From the NCBI RefSeq assembly GCF_003313395.1, contig NZ_QNFZ01000269.1, positions 1 to 36,883 on the forward strand: a DNA stretch of 36,883 nt, read 5' to 3'. Below, piece by piece: positions 34,257 to 36,883 of the stretch. The translations under genes were made by a program, and so were the position numbers. The notes below the pieces were generated by a model that was given only the letters and a program-made list of their open reading frames with translations, was not told where the DNA came from and did not search any database. Numbering within the stretch: the stretch's first letter is position 1; the number at the start of each line of letters is the position of its first letter. The stretch comes from Nonomuraea lactucae. Lineage in GTDB: Bacteria > Actinomycetota > Actinomycetes > Streptosporangiales > Streptosporangiaceae.

Positions 34257-34273
34257 TGTCCGTTTATCGGACA
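34257..34273. promoter_or_regulatory. Perfect dyad in the hmgA leader, likely IclR operator
   Basis: TGTCCG-TTTAT-CGGACA is a perfect 6-bp inverted repeat with a 5-base centre, 15 bp upstream of the hmgA ATG and just upstream of its ribosome binding site. IclR-family operators are commonly 15-17 bp imperfect palindromes of this form. A TATAGA -10-like element lies just upstream (minus strand, near 34286-34291), so a bound repressor would sit at or downstream of the transcription start. Confidence 0.6.
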
Positions 34274-34320
34274 CTTGCGTCCTCTATATGTAAATACCGT
34301 CGTCCATTGCCTCGGAGATG

Positions 34321-34950
34321 TCAACCCAGCGCGTCGGCCAGCTCCGCCGCCGCCTCGACCACGCGTGTGCCCGCCGTCTCGTCCAGCGGGCCGAACGTCA
34401 CCACCCCCACCGACGCCTCCAGCCATGGCAGCCCGGTCACCGGCGCGGCGATGCCCCGGGCTCCCTCCTGCAACTGCCCCTCCGTCACGAGATAGTCGGC
34501 CCGCCCCTCCCGCAGCGCCAGGATCGCCAGGCCCGCCGCGCCTTTCGTCAGCGGATGGCGCGAGCCCTCCCGGTAGGCCACGTGCATGTGGGTCCACGAC
34601 GGTTCGACCACCGCCACGGCCAGCCCGTCGTCGCCCTCGGCCACGGTCAGGTGAGCGGTCGCGCCCACCTGCTCGGCCAGCCGCCGCAGCGCGGGCAGCG
34701 CCGCCGCGCGCAGCAGCGGTTGCACGGCCTGGGCCAGGACCAGCACCCCGAACCCCAGGTGCACCCGGCCTTCGGCGTCACGCCGTACGAACCCCTCGCT
34801 CAGCAGCGTGGTGAGCAGGCGGTAGACCACGGGACGGCTGAGCGACAGCTCGGCGCTCAGCTCGGTCGGTGTGCGCCCGCCCTTGCCGTCGGCGAGCAGT
34901 CTGAGCAGGCGGAGCCCGCGCTCCAGTGTCTGGGCGGATTCGGCGGCCAT
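34321..34950 (-). CDS. IclR-family transcriptional regulator
   Basis: A 209-residue IclR regulator, somewhat short of the usual 240-260. The N-terminal winged HTH is clear (QTLERGLRLLRLLADGKGGR, TPTELSAELSLSRPVVYRLL), followed by a helix and the effector domain (TAHLTVAEGDDGLAVAVVEP, YREGSRHPLTKGAAGLAILA, GARGIAAPVTGLPWLEASVG). The start ATG 34948-34950 (MAAESAQTLERG) was preferred over a longer open frame that runs into the neighbouring gene. It is upstream of hmgA on the same strand with 78 bp between, and is the likely regulator of the homogentisate operon. Confidence 0.9.
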   Translation of the reverse strand: MAAESAQTLERGLRLLRLLADGKGGRTPTELSAELSLSRPVVYRLLTTLLSEGFVRRDAEGRVHLGFGVLVLAQAVQPLLRAAALPALRRLAEQVGATAHLTVAEGDDGLAVAVVEPSWTHMHVAYREGSRHPLTKGAAGLAILALREGRADYLVTEGQLQEGARGIAAPVTGLPWLEASVGVVTFGPLDETAGTRVVEAAAELADALG

Positions 34951-35032
34951 GAACCGATTATCTATGCGTGAGGCCGAGGTAACCCTCCGCGCCGACGGGG
35001 TAAGAAGGAGGGAGGCCGACCGGGGGGTACAG

Positions 35033-35629
35033 ATGCGGACAATCCTCACCGCTGTGCTGCTCGCGTGCGCCGTGATCCCTGGAATGTCACCCGCCCACCG
35101 CGTCCCCAGGCCCGACCCGCCGCCCGCCCACGTCGTGGTCGACACCTTCTACGTGACCGTGGGCATCGAGGTGCACGACCGGCTGGTGCCGTACGAGGAC
35201 GACGTCGCCGTCGGCGCCACCACCCTCGCCCCCGGGGTCGAGCTCGACAGGGAGGGCAACCTGCGCGGCAGGCCGCAACGCCCCGGCGTCTTCGCCACCC
35301 CCGTCCGGCTCTGCGACAAGGGCCACTGCGTCGAGCAGCGCGTCACGGTGATCGTCTACGACTACGTGAGCTGGAGGCCCCGCCTGCTCACCTTCCTGGG
35401 CAGGGTGGGCATCCGCCTGGACGGTGAGATCGGGGTCGACGGCGCACCGACCGGGGTGCTGCCGACGTACACGGTGACCAACGCGAGCAAGCTCCCCCGC
35501 GGCATCTCGATCGGCCCCGACGGGCAGGTGGGCGGCATCCCCATCCTGTCGGGCGTCTCCCGGGTTCCGGTGCGGATCTGCGTGGCGGGCAACTGCTCGG
35601 GCGTGGTCGTGACGGTGATCGTCGTCTGA
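35033..35629 (+). CDS. Small secreted protein with two Ig-like (He_PIG-type) domains
   Basis: A 198-residue protein with a signal peptide (MRTILTAVLLACAVIPGMSP) and two homologous segments. Each reads as a putative-Ig repeat: LAPGVELDREGNLRGRPQRP, GVFATPVRLCDKGHCVEQRV; and LPRGISIGPDGQVGGIPILS, GVSRVPVRICVAGNCSGVVV. Both carry a C-x4-C pair, likely two disulphides. There is no lipobox or catalytic motif. It is probably an extracellular binding or adhesion-like protein. ATG 35033 follows a G-rich GGGGGG site. It lies 82 bp from the divergent IclR gene. Confidence 0.75.
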   Translation: MRTILTAVLLACAVIPGMSPAHRVPRPDPPPAHVVVDTFYVTVGIEVHDRLVPYEDDVAVGATTLAPGVELDREGNLRGRPQRPGVFATPVRLCDKGHCVEQRVTVIVYDYVSWRPRLLTFLGRVGIRLDGEIGVDGAPTGVLPTYTVTNASKLPRGISIGPDGQVGGIPILSGVSRVPVRICVAGNCSGVVVTVIVV

Positions 35630-35668
35630 CCCTTGCGGCGGGCAGCGCGCAGCGGACACGGTGGTGCC

Positions 35669-36796
35669 ATGAAAACGGTCATTGTGGTCGGAGCGGGCAT
35701 CTGGGGGGCGTCGCTGGCGTTGCGGCTGGCCGAAACCGGCTGGCGGGTCACGCTGGTCGAGCAGCACCTGCCCGGACACGTACGGCAGGCGAGCGCGGGG
35801 GAGACCCGGCTGCTGCGCTGCTCCCACGGCATTGACGACTGGTATGCCCGGATGGCCTGGAAGGCGCGGGACGCCTGGCGGCGGCTGGGCGAGCGGGCCG
35901 GGGAGGAGCTCTACCATGAGGCCGGCCTGATGTGGTTCGCCGGCACGCCGGACGGCTGGGAGAGCGCCAGCGCCCGAGTCCTGAAAAATCTGGACATTCC
36001 GTGTGAGGTACTGGATCCGGCCGACGGCGCCCGGTTCTTCCCCGAGTTCCGCGGCGACGACCTCAGCTTCCTGCTCTGGGAGCCGAACTCCGGCGTGATC
36101 CGGGCCAGGAGGGCGACCCAGGTGACCGCCAGGCTGGCGGCGGCGGCCGGGGTGCGCCTGGTGCGGGCGCGGGCCGTGCCCGTGACAGGGGAGGCCGCGC
36201 CGTACGAGTGCGCGGTCGACCTGGGCGGCGAGGTGCTGCGTGCCGACCGGGTGGTGTGGGCGTGCGGCGCGTGGCTGCCCGAGCTGTTCGACACGCCGCT
36301 GACCGTGACCAAGCAGGACACCGTGCACTTCGCGGTGCCCGCCCCGTGGACCACCCCGGGCGTCCCCGCCTGGGTCGACTACGACGCCTCCGCCTACGGG
36401 CACGGCGACGTGGACGGGGTGGGCATGAAGGCCACCTCCGACGCGCAGGGGGTGCCGTACGAGCCGGAACACGGCGAGCGGATCGTGGACGCGGCCAGCG
36501 TGGAGCGGAGCAGGGGCTACCTGCGGCGCAGGTTCCCGTCCCTGGCCGGGGCGCCGGTTCTCTTCAGCCAGGTGTGCCAGTACGCGCTCACCCCAGACAC
36601 CGAGTGGATCGTCGCCGAGACGTCTCCGGGGGTGTGGCTGCTCGGCGGCGACTCCGGTCACGGCTTCAAGCACGCGCCGGTGCTGGCGGAGTACGTGGCG
36701 GGCGTGCTCGACGGCGGTTACGAGCCGGAGCCGAGGTTCGGGCTGCATGAGCGGGTGCCCGCGCGCGGGCTGCGTACGAGGGGGGACATCCGGTAG
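35669..36796 (+). CDS. FAD-dependent amine oxidase, sarcosine oxidase/MTOX type
   Basis: A 375-residue DAO-fold flavoenzyme, the size of monomeric sarcosine oxidase and N-methyltryptophan oxidase. The N-terminal dinucleotide fold is VIVVGAGIWGASLALRLAET followed by LVEQHLPGHVRQASAGETRL. The C-terminal block is GGDSGHGFKHAPVLAEYVAG. A cysteine (Cys303) in SQVCQYALTPDTEWIV aligns with the residue that binds FAD covalently in sarcosine oxidases, so covalent flavin is likely. VDGVGMKATSD has the lysine used for oxygen activation in that family. It oxidises a secondary amine (N-methylated amino acid or similar) to imine with hydrogen peroxide release; the substrate is unknown. It has 39 bp upstream and its own start. 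Confidence 0.88.
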   Translation: MKTVIVVGAGIWGASLALRLAETGWRVTLVEQHLPGHVRQASAGETRLLRCSHGIDDWYARMAWKARDAWRRLGERAGEELYHEAGLMWFAGTPDGWESASARVLKNLDIPCEVLDPADGARFFPEFRGDDLSFLLWEPNSGVIRARRATQVTARLAAAAGVRLVRARAVPVTGEAAPYECAVDLGGEVLRADRVVWACGAWLPELFDTPLTVTKQDTVHFAVPAPWTTPGVPAWVDYDASAYGHGDVDGVGMKATSDAQGVPYEPEHGERIVDAASVERSRGYLRRRFPSLAGAPVLFSQVCQYALTPDTEWIVAETSPGVWLLGGDSGHGFKHAPVLAEYVAGVLDGGYEPEPRFGLHERVPARGLRTRGDIR

Positions 36797-36832
36797 GGCC
36801 CCGGACGTCCCGCAAGGCGGGGACATCCCTTA

Positions 36833-36868
36833 GGGCGGGGGGATCCGGTTGGGCGGGGGGATCCGGTT
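36833..36868. repeat. Two identical 18-bp G-rich direct repeats
   Basis: GGGCGGGGGGATCCGGTT occurs twice in tandem (36833-36850 and 36851-36868), followed by a partial GGGCG. Looser forms (GCGGGGACATCCCTT, GGGGGACATCCGGTA) lie just upstream to 36780, so the array probably grew from the end of the oxidase gene. Four-G runs could form a G-quadruplex. The window ends inside this region. Confidence 0.7.
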
Positions 36869-36883
36869 GGGCGTCAGTCCGGA

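Overview
The window is very GC-rich DNA with strong third-position GC bias, many GTG starts and many 4-base stop/start overlaps. It encodes lipoproteins, a LAL-type LuxR regulator, a ROK repressor, a tyrosine/homogentisate pathway and Tdh-Kbl threonine degradation. This points to a filamentous actinomycete (Streptomyces/Streptosporangiales-like); the genus cannot be fixed from the sequence alone.

Left part (1-18,300) is a mosaic of intact and decayed genes. It opens with the 3' end of a YfjP-like membrane GTPase. A broken IS1182-type transposase follows, whose next conserved block lies inverted on the other strand, then repeat-rich unrecognised DNA. Next is a long minus-strand catabolic block: a LAL regulator, an MBL-fold hydrolase, a type-B carboxylesterase, a RidA-like protein, a complete LivK-G-F-H-M uptake system, and an IlvD/Edd-family dehydratase carrying three apparent single-base deletions. 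The inferred job is uptake, ester/lactone opening and dehydration of a small acid or ester. Beyond it lie a multiply frameshifted STAND-WD40 gene, an internally deleted phosphotransferase-like remnant, an intact PAP2-type membrane phosphatase and about 700 bp of weakly coding DNA.

Right part (18,300-36,883) is mostly intact metabolism: a LysR regulator with kbl-tdh (threonine to glycine plus acetyl-CoA); a ROK regulator followed by a sugar ABC importer (binding protein and two permeases, no ATPase) and a Gfo/Idh oxidoreductase; a compact two-gene module behind a nested palindrome (HicA-like small protein plus HTH protein), which is the best candidate for an undescribed system; an SPFH/NfeD membrane pair; an L,D-transpeptidase lipoprotein; hmgA - unknown gene - fahA with an IclR regulator and a perfect dyad at the hmgA leader; a small secreted two-domain Ig-like protein; and a sarcosine-oxidase-like flavoenzyme. 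The window ends in G-rich short tandem repeats.

The contrast is clear: four damaged genes lie in the left half, whereas no frameshift is visible from the LysR gene to the end. Frameshift calls rest on restored family motifs and cannot be separated here from assembly errors.
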